Under the pieces are notes generated by a model. That model had not been told where the DNA came from. It worked only from the letters and a program-made list of their open reading frames with translations, and searched no databases. From positions 1-64,000 of the forward strand of contig DYEY01000003.1 in assembly GCA_020725465.1 (NCBI GenBank): DNA of 64,000 nt, written 5' to 3'. Each line of letters opens with the position of its first letter. The first letter of the stretch is position 1. This document shows, one piece after another, positions 43,251-49,867 of this stretch. A program made the position numbers and the translations under genes. Source of the stretch: Dethiobacter sp. GTDB lineage: Bacteria > Bacillota > Dethiobacteria > Dethiobacterales > Dethiobacteraceae.

Positions 43251-43463
43251 ATGCCTGGTTTTGACGGAACCGGGCCGGCGGGCGAAGGCGCAATGACCGG
43301 CTATGGCAGAGGCTTTTGTATCAGGGAACTGAAACCGGGAGACAGCCTCTACTCTGCTTTGCAGCGCCGAGGTCGCAGGTGTGTTCCCGCCGGCATGGCC
43401 CGCGGGTACCGCTGGGGCCAGCAAAGACCTGCCGCACAACCGGATAACTTCCGGGATAAGTGA
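43251..43463 (+). CDS. DUF5320 small Gly/Arg-rich protein
   Basis: 70 aa. PGFDGTGPAGEGAMTGYGRGFC is the DUF5320 signature. AAAGGAGGG precedes ATG 43251. It follows DUF134 by 14 bp. Usually found with NifX-like proteins; function unknown. Confidence 0.75.
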   Translation: MPGFDGTGPAGEGAMTGYGRGFCIRELKPGDSLYSALQRRGRRCVPAGMARGYRWGQQRPAAQPDNFRDK

Positions 43464-43472
43464 CTTTAGAAG

Positions 43473-43667
43473 TTAAAGCAGGCCGTACTTTTTTTCAGCA
43501 GCAAGATCCTGGTCACACTGGTATCAATTCTGTCCAAAGCAATCTCTCCTGACGCCACGGCAGCTGTCAGCGCCTGTAACATAAGCCAGCTGCCTTTCAT
43601 AGGTATGACAGACCAGCACAATGTCCGCCCCCGCCTCCACGGCAGCCAGGGCGGCTTCTTTTATGCC
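43473..43667 (-). pseudogene. decayed 3' fragment of beta-N-acetylhexosaminidase (NagZ, GH3)
   Basis: The 333-base gap 43464-43796 holds no intact gene. On the minus strand from 43667, GIKEAALAAVEAGADIVLVCH reads like the NagZ segment after DDLEMGAI, continues TYERQLAY, then needs a frameshift to ALTAAVASGEIALDRI and DTSVTRILLL, and a second one (a 7-A run where 8 are needed) to reach KYGLL and TAA at 43475-43473. Two frameshifts and no N-terminal half mark a remnant. Confidence 0.7.
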
Positions 43668-43746
43668 AAAAAAAGGCGCAGAAAATGGTCCGGCACCAGG
43701 TAATTTGACGCCAGGGTTGCATTGTCCTTTAAATTTTTTTATAGCG

Positions 43747-43790
43747 TTGACAGAATACGGTCAGCCAGGTAAAATGTTTGTATACAAACA
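43747..43790 (+). promoter_or_regulatory. promoter and palindromic operator of marR
   Basis: TTGACA 43747-43752, 17 bases, TAAAAT 43770-43775, then TGTTTGTATACAAACA (43775-43790), a perfect 16-base palindrome directly after the -10 and 25 bases before the start. This is a typical MarR autorepression layout. Confidence 0.8.
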
Positions 43791-43814
43791 ATTGCTATGC
43801 AAATGAGGTGGATG

Positions 43815-44321
43815 ATGGGGGAAAAGAAAAAAAGCGGTCCGGAAAGGTTTATCTGTTTCAAGCTGAGTAAGGTCATGCGCCGGATCCATCGCTACTACGA
43901 GGTGGCCCTGGCACCCTACGAAATTACCCCGGTCCAGTTCTATGTCTTAAACGCGCTGTTTGAAGCCGACGGCCAGAAGTTTAAGGACCTGGCTGAAAAC
44001 GTCTGCATGGACGGCTCAACCCTCACCGGTATCCTGGACCGGATGGAGCGGGGGGGATTTGTGGAGAGAAGGCCGGACCCCGATGACCGCCGCTCTCTCT
44101 TGATTTTCCTGACGGAAAAAGCCATCAGGCTGGGGCCGGAGATGGTGGAGAGCGCCGCCCGGCTGGACCGGGAAATAAAAGAACGGTTTGCCAGGGAGAA
44201 ATTTGCTGCTTTTATTGGCGTGCTCGACAGCCTTTTTGATGCCGGTGATTATAAAAATCAGGAGGAGAGCCAAGGTGAAAGAGAAGATCAGGGAATTTGT
44301 AACCGGTCTCGGGGTGGATGA
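43815..44321 (+). CDS. MarR-family transcriptional regulator
   Basis: 168 aa. Winged helix: YEITPVQFYVLNALFEADGQKFKDLAENVCMDGSTLTGILDRMERGGFVERRPDPDDRRSLLIFLTEKA (pieces across about 38-105) with the wing DPDDRRS. A cysteine (VCMDGS) lies in the recognition region and could serve redox sensing. Several in-frame ATGs exist; 43815 is best spaced from GAGGTGG. Overlaps the following Fe-S gene by 47 bp. Likely binds the palindrome in its own promoter and at 41559. Confidence 0.85.
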   Translation: MGEKKKSGPERFICFKLSKVMRRIHRYYEVALAPYEITPVQFYVLNALFEADGQKFKDLAENVCMDGSTLTGILDRMERGGFVERRPDPDDRRSLLIFLTEKAIRLGPEMVESAARLDREIKERFAREKFAAFIGVLDSLFDAGDYKNQEESQGEREDQGICNRSRGG

Positions 44322-45036
44322 CGTAGGTTTTGCAGCGGCGAAGGATTACCGCAGCCCGCAGTCGCCCGCCCTTGACAGCATTATGCCCGGGATAAAGTCG
44401 CTGGTGGTGATGGCCTACCGGGAACTGGACAACTGTGAGAGCGAAAATATGCAGATTGCCTTTACCGGTCGCATGGATGTGATGGAATACGCCCGCTCCT
44501 GTAATTACAGGCTGGCCCGGTTTTTAAACAGGGAACTGGGGGCTAAGGCCATGAGCGTTCCACCCTCTTACCCGCTGCACATGAGCGTGGAAACCAAGGG
44601 CATGGTGGGAGACGTCTCCCTGCGCCATGCCGCTGCTGCCGCCGGCCTTGGCGCTTTTGGCCGCAACAACCTGGTACTGCACCCCCGTTTCGGCAGCAAG
44701 GTGGTGTTTACCGCGGTACTGAGTGACCTGGAGCTGGAGAGCGACCCGCCGGCGGGAAAAGTATGCAACCAATGCAATGCCTGCGTGGAGGGCTGCCCGG
44801 CCGGGGCCCTGGCAGAAGAAGGCAAAACCCACCTTTTCCGGTGTATCAGGAACGGCCAGCCTTACGGCATCGGTGGCCATATTGAGTTCTGGAACAGGTT
44901 TGTGGACAGCCCGCCTGAGAAGCAAAAGGAGATGGTTAAGGATGTCCATTTCTGGCGCCTGTACCAGGCCGGCTTTATCGGCTTCCAGTATTTTTGTTTC
45001 AACTGCATGAAATCCTGCCCCGTGGGGCGTGCTTAG
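44275..45036 (+). CDS. 4Fe-4S protein of the epoxyqueuosine reductase-like family
   Basis: 253 aa. GVDDVGFAAAKDY and IPGIKSLVVMAYRE-type motifs (IMPGIKSLVVMAY) precede a reductase-like core, then CNQCNACVEGCPAGAL (about 163-178) and a second, atypical CFNCMKSCPVG at the C-terminus. It resembles QueG-related and anaerobic dehalogenase-type Fe-S proteins but lacks the long C-terminal HEAT region of QueG. GTG 44275 is supported by GGAGGAG at 44261-44267; the in-frame ATG at 44188 lies deep in marR. Part of the marR operon. Confidence 0.75.
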   Translation: MKEKIREFVTGLGVDDVGFAAAKDYRSPQSPALDSIMPGIKSLVVMAYRELDNCESENMQIAFTGRMDVMEYARSCNYRLARFLNRELGAKAMSVPPSYPLHMSVETKGMVGDVSLRHAAAAAGLGAFGRNNLVLHPRFGSKVVFTAVLSDLELESDPPAGKVCNQCNACVEGCPAGALAEEGKTHLFRCIRNGQPYGIGGHIEFWNRFVDSPPEKQKEMVKDVHFWRLYQAGFIGFQYFCFNCMKSCPVGRA

Positions 45037-45045
45037 GAGGCAAAC

Positions 45046-45834
45046 GTGGACACTGATAAGCTGACGGTGGAGGAGCAGGGCCATATCCTCCTGATGGGAC
45101 TGAACAGGCCCGCCAAGCTGAACGCTTTTGACGTATCAATGTACCTGGACCTGGCCCGGGCCTACGGCCGGCTGCACAGCGACCCCGCCCTGCGCTGCGG
45201 CCTGCTGTTCGCCCATGGCAGGCACTTTACGGCAGGCCTGGACCTGGCCGAATGGGCGCCGTATTTTGCGGAAGGCCGGTTTCCAAAGTTACCGGAGGGG
45301 GCTGTTGACCCTTTTGGCATCTACGGGGAACAGGTGGTGGAAAAGCCGGTGGTCATGGCGGTACAGGGGATTTGCTATACCATCGGCCTGGAGATTATGC
45401 TGGCCGCCGATGTGCGCGTGGCCGCCTCCGACACCCGCTTCGGGCAGATTGAGGTGAAACGGGGCATTTTCCCGGCGGGTGGCGCTACCATCCGCCTGCC
45501 TCAGGAAATCGGTTGGGGCAATGCCATGCGTTACCTGCTTACCGCCGATGAAATCAGCGCCGCTGAAGCCTACCGGCTGGGGCTGGTCCAGGAGGTGACA
45601 GAGCCCGGCCTGCAGTTTGACCGGGCGCTTTCCCTGGCCGGGACCATTGCCAGGCAGGCGCCGCTGGGCGTACAGGCCACGCTCCGGTCAGCCAGGCTGG
45701 CTCGCGCCGGAAAGACTTATGAGGCGGTTTCCCGCTTCCTGCCGGAAATGCAAAAGCTTCTCGCCAGCGAGGATGCCAGGGAAGGGTTGCAGTCCTTCCT
45801 GGAGCGAAGGGCGGCGGTGTTTCAGGGCAGGTAG
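45046..45834 (+). CDS. enoyl-CoA hydratase/isomerase (crotonase family)
   Basis: 262 aa. ILLMGLNRPAKLNAFDVSMYLDL at the start, HFTAGLDLAEW (first oxyanion-hole strand, about 64-74), and KPVVMAVQGICYTIGLEIMLAADVRVAA with GVxRGIFPAGG-like VKRGIFPAGGATIRLPQEIG. The classic Glu pair of enoyl hydratases is not obvious (Ile/Phe-Pro-Ala-Gly instead of the usual region), so the exact reaction is open. GTG 45046 with AGGAGG; 9 bp after the Fe-S gene, so probably in the marR operon. Confidence 0.82.
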   Translation: MDTDKLTVEEQGHILLMGLNRPAKLNAFDVSMYLDLARAYGRLHSDPALRCGLLFAHGRHFTAGLDLAEWAPYFAEGRFPKLPEGAVDPFGIYGEQVVEKPVVMAVQGICYTIGLEIMLAADVRVAASDTRFGQIEVKRGIFPAGGATIRLPQEIGWGNAMRYLLTADEISAAEAYRLGLVQEVTEPGLQFDRALSLAGTIARQAPLGVQATLRSARLARAGKTYEAVSRFLPEMQKLLASEDAREGLQSFLERRAAVFQGR

Positions 45835-45851
45835 GTAACTGCCGGCTTTAA

Positions 45852-45884
45852 AACAGCTCCCTGTGTGACAGGGGGCTGCTTTTG
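45852..45884 (+). terminator. terminator of the marR operon
   Basis: CAGCTCCCTGT (45854-45864), loop GTG, ACAGGGGGCTG (45868-45878), then CTTTT. 11-bp stem with one G-U pair. Confidence 0.7.
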
Positions 45885-45975
45885 TCAGGGGAAGTTTTGC
45901 AAAGAGAGAGGAATTTGGTTGCAAGCGGGGAAAATTTAATTTGTTAAACAGGTAATTTGCCAAGGAGGGAATTGG

Positions 45976-46794
45976 ATGGGAGTTCTGGCGGGAAAAACGG
46001 CGGTTATAACAGGTTCAGGCCGGGGTATCGGCAGGGCTGCCGCCCTGCTTTTGGCCGGACAGGGCGCGCAGGTGGTGGTGAGTGACCTGGACGAAGGTCC
46101 GGCAGGGGAGACGGTTGAAGCAATAGTTCAGGCGGGGGGGCGGGCGGTAAGCTATAACGGTGATGTCACGGCGCCGGATTTTGCCTCCAGGCTGATCGGT
46201 ACCGCGCTGGAGGCTTTCGGAGGGCTCCATATCATTGTTAATAATGCCGGGTTTACCTGGGACGGCATGCTGCACAAAATGAGCGATGAGCAGTGGCAGG
46301 CGATCCTGGAGGTGCACGTTACGGCGCCTTTTCGCATATTGCGTGCCGCCGGGCCATATTTTCGGGAAACGGCCAAAAAAGATATGGCTGAGGGCAGGCG
46401 CGTTATGCGCAAGGTGGTGAATGTGATGTCCATCGCCGGCACCATGGGCAATGCCGGACAGGCCAATTACTCCGCCGCCAAAGCGGCGGTGGGTGGCCTG
46501 ACCAAGACGTTGGCCCGGGAGTGGGGACCGTTCAACGTCAACTGCAATGCTGTGGCCTTCGGTTTTGTGGCCACCAGGCTTACCGACGAGAAGGAAAAAG
46601 GGGAGGCCATTTTCGATGGTAAGGTTGCCCTTGGCATTCCCCGGCAGACCAGAGACCTGATGCTGGCCCTGATCCCGCTGGGCCGGGCCGCTTCCGCCGA
46701 AGAGGCGGCGGGAGGCATCTTCTTTCTGGCCTCGCCTTATTCCGATTATGTAACCGGGCATGTCCTGCACGTAGACGGGGGCATCCATATGTAG
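45976..46794 (+). CDS. short-chain dehydrogenase/reductase (3-oxoacyl-ACP reductase FabG-like)
   Basis: 272 aa classical SDR. TGSGRGIGRAAALLL (cofactor loop, 12-26), NNAGFTWDGML (about 90-100), catalytic Ser in MSIAGTMGN, and YSAAK (Tyr/Lys, about 167-171); C-terminal YVTGHVLHVDGGIHM. An insertion around 130-145 (RETAKKDMAEGRRVMRK) makes it longer than housekeeping FabG. VSDLDE after strand 2 favours NAD over NADP. Could act as acetoacetyl-CoA reductase for PHA, though placement near acpS and lack of other pha genes leave this open. AAGGAGGG before ATG. Confidence 0.85.
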   Translation: MGVLAGKTAVITGSGRGIGRAAALLLAGQGAQVVVSDLDEGPAGETVEAIVQAGGRAVSYNGDVTAPDFASRLIGTALEAFGGLHIIVNNAGFTWDGMLHKMSDEQWQAILEVHVTAPFRILRAAGPYFRETAKKDMAEGRRVMRKVVNVMSIAGTMGNAGQANYSAAKAAVGGLTKTLAREWGPFNVNCNAVAFGFVATRLTDEKEKGEAIFDGKVALGIPRQTRDLMLALIPLGRAASAEEAAGGIFFLASPYSDYVTGHVLHVDGGIHM

Positions 46795-46919
46795 TTTGCG
46801 GTTTTATTCTTTTCCCCAATATAGTATAGAATATGGTCAGGGAATCCGTACCGGCCGGGAGAAAGCAAAACAATGGTTAAGATCTTACGGCCGGGGAAAA
46901 ATGAGAGAGGCGACAGATT

Positions 46920-47309
46920 TTGAGAATACGTTCCGGTATCGACCTGGTGGAGATAGAAAGGGTTAAGCGGGTTTTCCGGCGGCGGCCTGAGGCATTCCTG
47001 CGCCGCCTGTTCACGGAAAGGGAAAGGGAGCAGCTGAAACTCAGGGGCTGCAAACCGGAGCACCTGGCGGCCCGGTTTGCAGCCAAGGAGGCGGTGTTAA
47101 AGCTGCTTGGCACAGGGCTTGGACCGGTGGCTTTCAGCGAGGTGGAAGTGTTGTCTCTGCCCTCGGGTGAACCGCAGGTGGTCCTGCACGGCGCCGCCGC
47201 GGCTCTGGCCAAAGACCTGGGTTTTAGGGAAATCGCCTTGTCGCTCAGCCATGACCGCAGGTACGCGGTGGCACAGGCGGTGGCGCTGGCGGAAAAAAAC
47301 AGCCGGTAG
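46920..47309 (+). CDS. acpS: holo-[acyl-carrier-protein] synthase
   Basis: 129 aa phosphopantetheinyl transferase that activates ACP from CoA. GIDLVEIERVKRV (metal Asp) at the start, HLAARFAAKEAVLKLLGTGLG (metal Glu) at about 45-65, SLSHDRRYAVAQAV near the C-terminus. TTG start 46920 with GAGAGAGG before it. Typical neighbour of NAD(P)HX repair genes; here nnr is 2.5 kb on, with an Fe-S operon between. Confidence 0.92.
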   Translation: MRIRSGIDLVEIERVKRVFRRRPEAFLRRLFTEREREQLKLRGCKPEHLAARFAAKEAVLKLLGTGLGPVAFSEVEVLSLPSGEPQVVLHGAAAALAKDLGFREIALSLSHDRRYAVAQAVALAEKNSR

Positions 47310-47322
47310 TGCCGGTTGTCTA

Positions 47323-47351
47323 TTGACGGCGGCCGGTTGGTCTGTTATCTT
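47323..47351 (+). promoter_or_regulatory. promoter of the isc-type operon
   Basis: TTGACG 47323-47328, 17 bases, TATCTT 47346-47351, 44 bases before iscR. Confidence 0.5.
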
Positions 47352-47395
47352 AAAAATAAAGCTGAGTAAATTTATCGGGATTACCGGGGTGTAAC

Positions 47396-47818
47396 ATGAA
47401 ACTTTCAGCCAAAGGCGAATATGGTGTGCGCGCCATGGTGATGCTGGCCCTGTGTTATGACGACGGACCGGTACCCCTGCGTGAAATTGCTGAAAAAGAG
47501 AACATTTCCTACCAGTTCCTGGAGCAGATATTTCTGCCCCTCCGGCGTGCCGGGTTGATTGACAGCGTCCGCGGCCCCAAAGGCGGTTACGCTCTGGCCA
47601 GAGCGCCCGGGGAAATCAAGGTGGGGGATATCATCCGCGCCCTGGAGGGGCCTATCGCCCCGGTTGATTGTGTTTCTGAAGGAAAGAGCGACAGGTGCGG
47701 GCGTACCGAAGCCTGCCTTACCCGCGGTATCTGGGAGAAACTGCGCGACCGCATGTCCCAGTTGCTGGATGAGATTACCCTCGCCGACGTTATCGGCCTG
47801 TCGGCGGATTCAACCTGA
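47396..47818 (+). CDS. iscR: Rrf2-family Fe-S cluster regulator IscR
   Basis: 140 aa winged-helix regulator. LSAKGEYGVRAMVMLAL, LREIAEKENISYQFLEQIFLPLRRAGLI and SVRGPKGGYALAR are the Rrf2 core; three cysteines C92, C101 and C107 are spaced as the IscR cluster ligands. First gene before nifS/nifU, so it likely represses the operon according to Fe-S supply. GGGGTG precedes ATG. Confidence 0.9.
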   Translation: MKLSAKGEYGVRAMVMLALCYDDGPVPLREIAEKENISYQFLEQIFLPLRRAGLIDSVRGPKGGYALARAPGEIKVGDIIRALEGPIAPVDCVSEGKSDRCGRTEACLTRGIWEKLRDRMSQLLDEITLADVIGLSADST

Positions 47819-47833
47819 GAGGAGGTCACTGCA

Positions 47834-49009
47834 TTGAAAAGGGTGTACATGGACCACAGCGCAACTACACCGGTGCGGGCTGAAGTTCTGGAAGCAATGA
47901 TGCCGTTTCTCACTCTGACTTTCGGCAACCCTTCCAGCCTGCACTGGTTTGGGCGGGAGGCCAGGAAGGCGCTTGAAGAAGCCCGTGACAAGGTGGCCCG
48001 GGCCATCGGCGCCGCGCCGCAGGAAATAATCTTTACCTCGGGAGGAACCGAGTCCAACAACCTGGCAATCCGCGGGGTGGCCAGGGCCAGGCGGGAAAAA
48101 GGCAACCACATCATCACTTCCGCCATTGAACACCACGCGGTACTGGATACCTGCCTGGCTCTCAGAGAAGAGGGGTTTGAGGTTACCGTCCTGCCGGTGG
48201 ACGAACACGGCAAAATCTCCCTTGATCAGCTGAAGGCCGCTATCACCGACAAGACTATCCTGATTACGGTAATGATGGCCAACAACGAGGTGGGGACCAT
48301 CCAGCCCATCGCCGAAATCGGCAGGCTGGCGCACGAGCGGGGCGTAACCTTTCACACCGACGCCGTACAGGCCATCGGCAACCTGCCGGTAAAGGTGGAT
48401 GACCTGAACTGTGACCTGCTTTCCATGTCGGCCCACAAGTTCTACGGCCCCAAAGGGGTGGGCGCCCTTTACATCCGCAAAGGCACCAGTATCAAAGTTT
48501 TTAATTTCGGTGGTTCTCAGGAAAGGAAGCTTCGTCCTGGTACCGAAAATGTCCCCGGTATTGCAGGTATGGGTCGGGCCATCGAGCTGGCGGTGGATGG
48601 CATGGAGGAAAAGGTGAAACACGTTACCGGCCTGCGCGACCGCCTGATTGAAGGACTCCTTAAAATCGGTGACGTACGTTTAAACGGGCACCCCACAGAC
48701 AGGCTGCCCAACAACGTCAATGTCTCCATCCGGTACGTGGAGGGAGAGTCCCTGATTTTAAGCCTGGACCTGAAGGGCATCGCGGTGTCCAGCGGTTCCG
48801 CCTGTACTTCCGGCTCCCTGGACCCCTCCCACGTCCTGATGGCCCTGGGACTGGACCACCAGACAGCCCACGGTTCCCTGCGCCTGAGCCTGGGCTACCG
48901 CAATACGCGGGAAGATGTGGATTACGTACTGGAGGTAATGCCGGAAATTGTGGCCAGGCTGCGTGCCATGTCACCGGTTTATGCCTGTAAAACAAAGGAG
49001 GTGGAGTAA
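47834..49009 (+). CDS. nifS: cysteine desulfurase NifS/IscS
   Basis: 391 aa PLP enzyme giving sulfur from cysteine for Fe-S assembly. VYMDHSATTPV start, EHHAV (His101), PLP lysine K202 in SAHKFYGPKG, and the persulfide cysteine C324 in SSGSACTSGSLDPSHVL. The longer loop with SACTSG is the IscS/NifS type. TTG 47834 with GAGGAGGT. Shares one base with nifU. Confidence 0.94.
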   Translation: MKRVYMDHSATTPVRAEVLEAMMPFLTLTFGNPSSLHWFGREARKALEEARDKVARAIGAAPQEIIFTSGGTESNNLAIRGVARARREKGNHIITSAIEHHAVLDTCLALREEGFEVTVLPVDEHGKISLDQLKAAITDKTILITVMMANNEVGTIQPIAEIGRLAHERGVTFHTDAVQAIGNLPVKVDDLNCDLLSMSAHKFYGPKGVGALYIRKGTSIKVFNFGGSQERKLRPGTENVPGIAGMGRAIELAVDGMEEKVKHVTGLRDRLIEGLLKIGDVRLNGHPTDRLPNNVNVSIRYVEGESLILSLDLKGIAVSSGSACTSGSLDPSHVLMALGLDHQTAHGSLRLSLGYRNTREDVDYVLEVMPEIVARLRAMSPVYACKTKEVE

Positions 49010-49410
49010 TGTATACGGAGAAAGTGATGGAGCATTTCACCAACCCGCGCAACGTGGGGGAGATAGAAAATGCCGACGGGGTGGGTGAAGTGGGGAATAT
49101 GAAGTGCGGCGACATCATGCGTATTTACATCAAAGTAAACGACAATGATGTAATTGAGGACATTAAGTTCAGGACCTTCGGCTGCGGTGCTGCCATCGCC
49201 ACCAGCAGCGTTGTCACTGAGATGGTCAAGGGGAAAACGCTGGAGGAAGCGCTGAAAATTACCAACAAACAGGTAGCCGAAGAGCTGGGAGGACTGCCGC
49301 CGGCTAAGATGCACTGTTCTAACCTGGCTGCTGATGCGCTGCACAAGGCTATTGAAGACCTGCACAGCAAGCGTTCCGGCCCAAAAAACAAGGAAAGCGG
49401 GGGACAGTAA
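49009..49410 (+). CDS. nifU: Fe-S cluster scaffold NifU/IscU
   Basis: 133 aa scaffold. Cluster ligands C33 (KCGD), C59 (FGCGAAIA) and C103 (HCSNL) with D35 are present; the C-terminal NifU thioredoxin-like domain is absent, so this is the short IscU-like form. LPPAKMHCSNL corresponds to the LPPVK co-chaperone site. AAAGGAGGT before ATG; overlaps both neighbours by one base. Confidence 0.93.
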   Translation: MYTEKVMEHFTNPRNVGEIENADGVGEVGNMKCGDIMRIYIKVNDNDVIEDIKFRTFGCGAAIATSSVVTEMVKGKTLEEALKITNKQVAEELGGLPPAKMHCSNLAADALHKAIEDLHSKRSGPKNKESGGQ

Positions 49411-49775
49411 TGGCAAATCCGATGGAACTGGCGGAGAAGCTGGGTGAAGCTATACTGGAATCGGAGGAGTACCGGGCTTTCAGCTTGGCCAAAGATAAGA
49501 TGGACAATGACGAAGATGCCCACGGGCTGGTGGATAAGTTCCAGGACCTGCAGCAGGGACTGCGGGAAGCACAGATGATGGGGCGTAAAATTACCCAGGA
49601 ACAGATTGAGGAACTGCGCGCCCACCAGCGCCTGATGGTGGAGCACCCGGCCATTAAATCCTACCTGGAAGCCAAGAAGGGACTGGAAAATCTTATGGCT
49701 GCCGTAAACCAGGTGGTGGGCCAGGTGGTAGGCATCAGCCCGGCCGGCGGCGGCTGTGGCGGGGGTTGCTGTTAA
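49410..49775 (+). CDS. YlbF/YmcA-family (DUF964) protein with Cys-rich tail
   Basis: 121 aa helical protein: ANPMELAEKLGEAILESEEYRAF and KFQDLQQGLREAQMMG are family blocks. In B. subtilis YlbF, YmcA and YaaT form an Fe-S-bearing complex involved in RNA maturation and development. The C-terminus here ends GGGCGGGCC, a metal-binding-like tail also known on YlbF. Being the last gene of an Fe-S assembly operon supports a cluster-binding role. Confidence 0.82.
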   Translation: MANPMELAEKLGEAILESEEYRAFSLAKDKMDNDEDAHGLVDKFQDLQQGLREAQMMGRKITQEQIEELRAHQRLMVEHPAIKSYLEAKKGLENLMAAVNQVVGQVVGISPAGGGCGGGCC

Positions 49776-49797
49776 GGCGCTTTGGCGCCTTTTTCTT
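49773..49797 (+). terminator. terminator of the iscR-nifS-nifU-ylbF operon
   Basis: AGGCGC 49775-49780, loop TTTG, GCGCCT 49785-49790, then TTTTTCTTT. Confidence 0.8.
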
Positions 49798-49825
49798 TGC
49801 CTTCTGCCTTCTGAAGGCTCAGTTG

Positions 49826-49834
49826 TGGTATAAT
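49826..49834 (+). promoter_or_regulatory. extended -10 promoter before nnr
   Basis: TGGTATAAT: perfect -10 at 49829-49834 with upstream TG; no good -35. It is 34 bases before the start codon. Confidence 0.5.
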
Positions 49835-49867
49835 ATACCTGGAGCAAAAGGGCCGGAGGTGAGGGAA

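Noticed and set aside
45976-46794. Calling the SDR phaB (acetoacetyl-CoA reductase)
   Set aside because: It is 8 kb from phaEC in another operon context and substrate cannot be read from the sequence; kept as FabG-like SDR.
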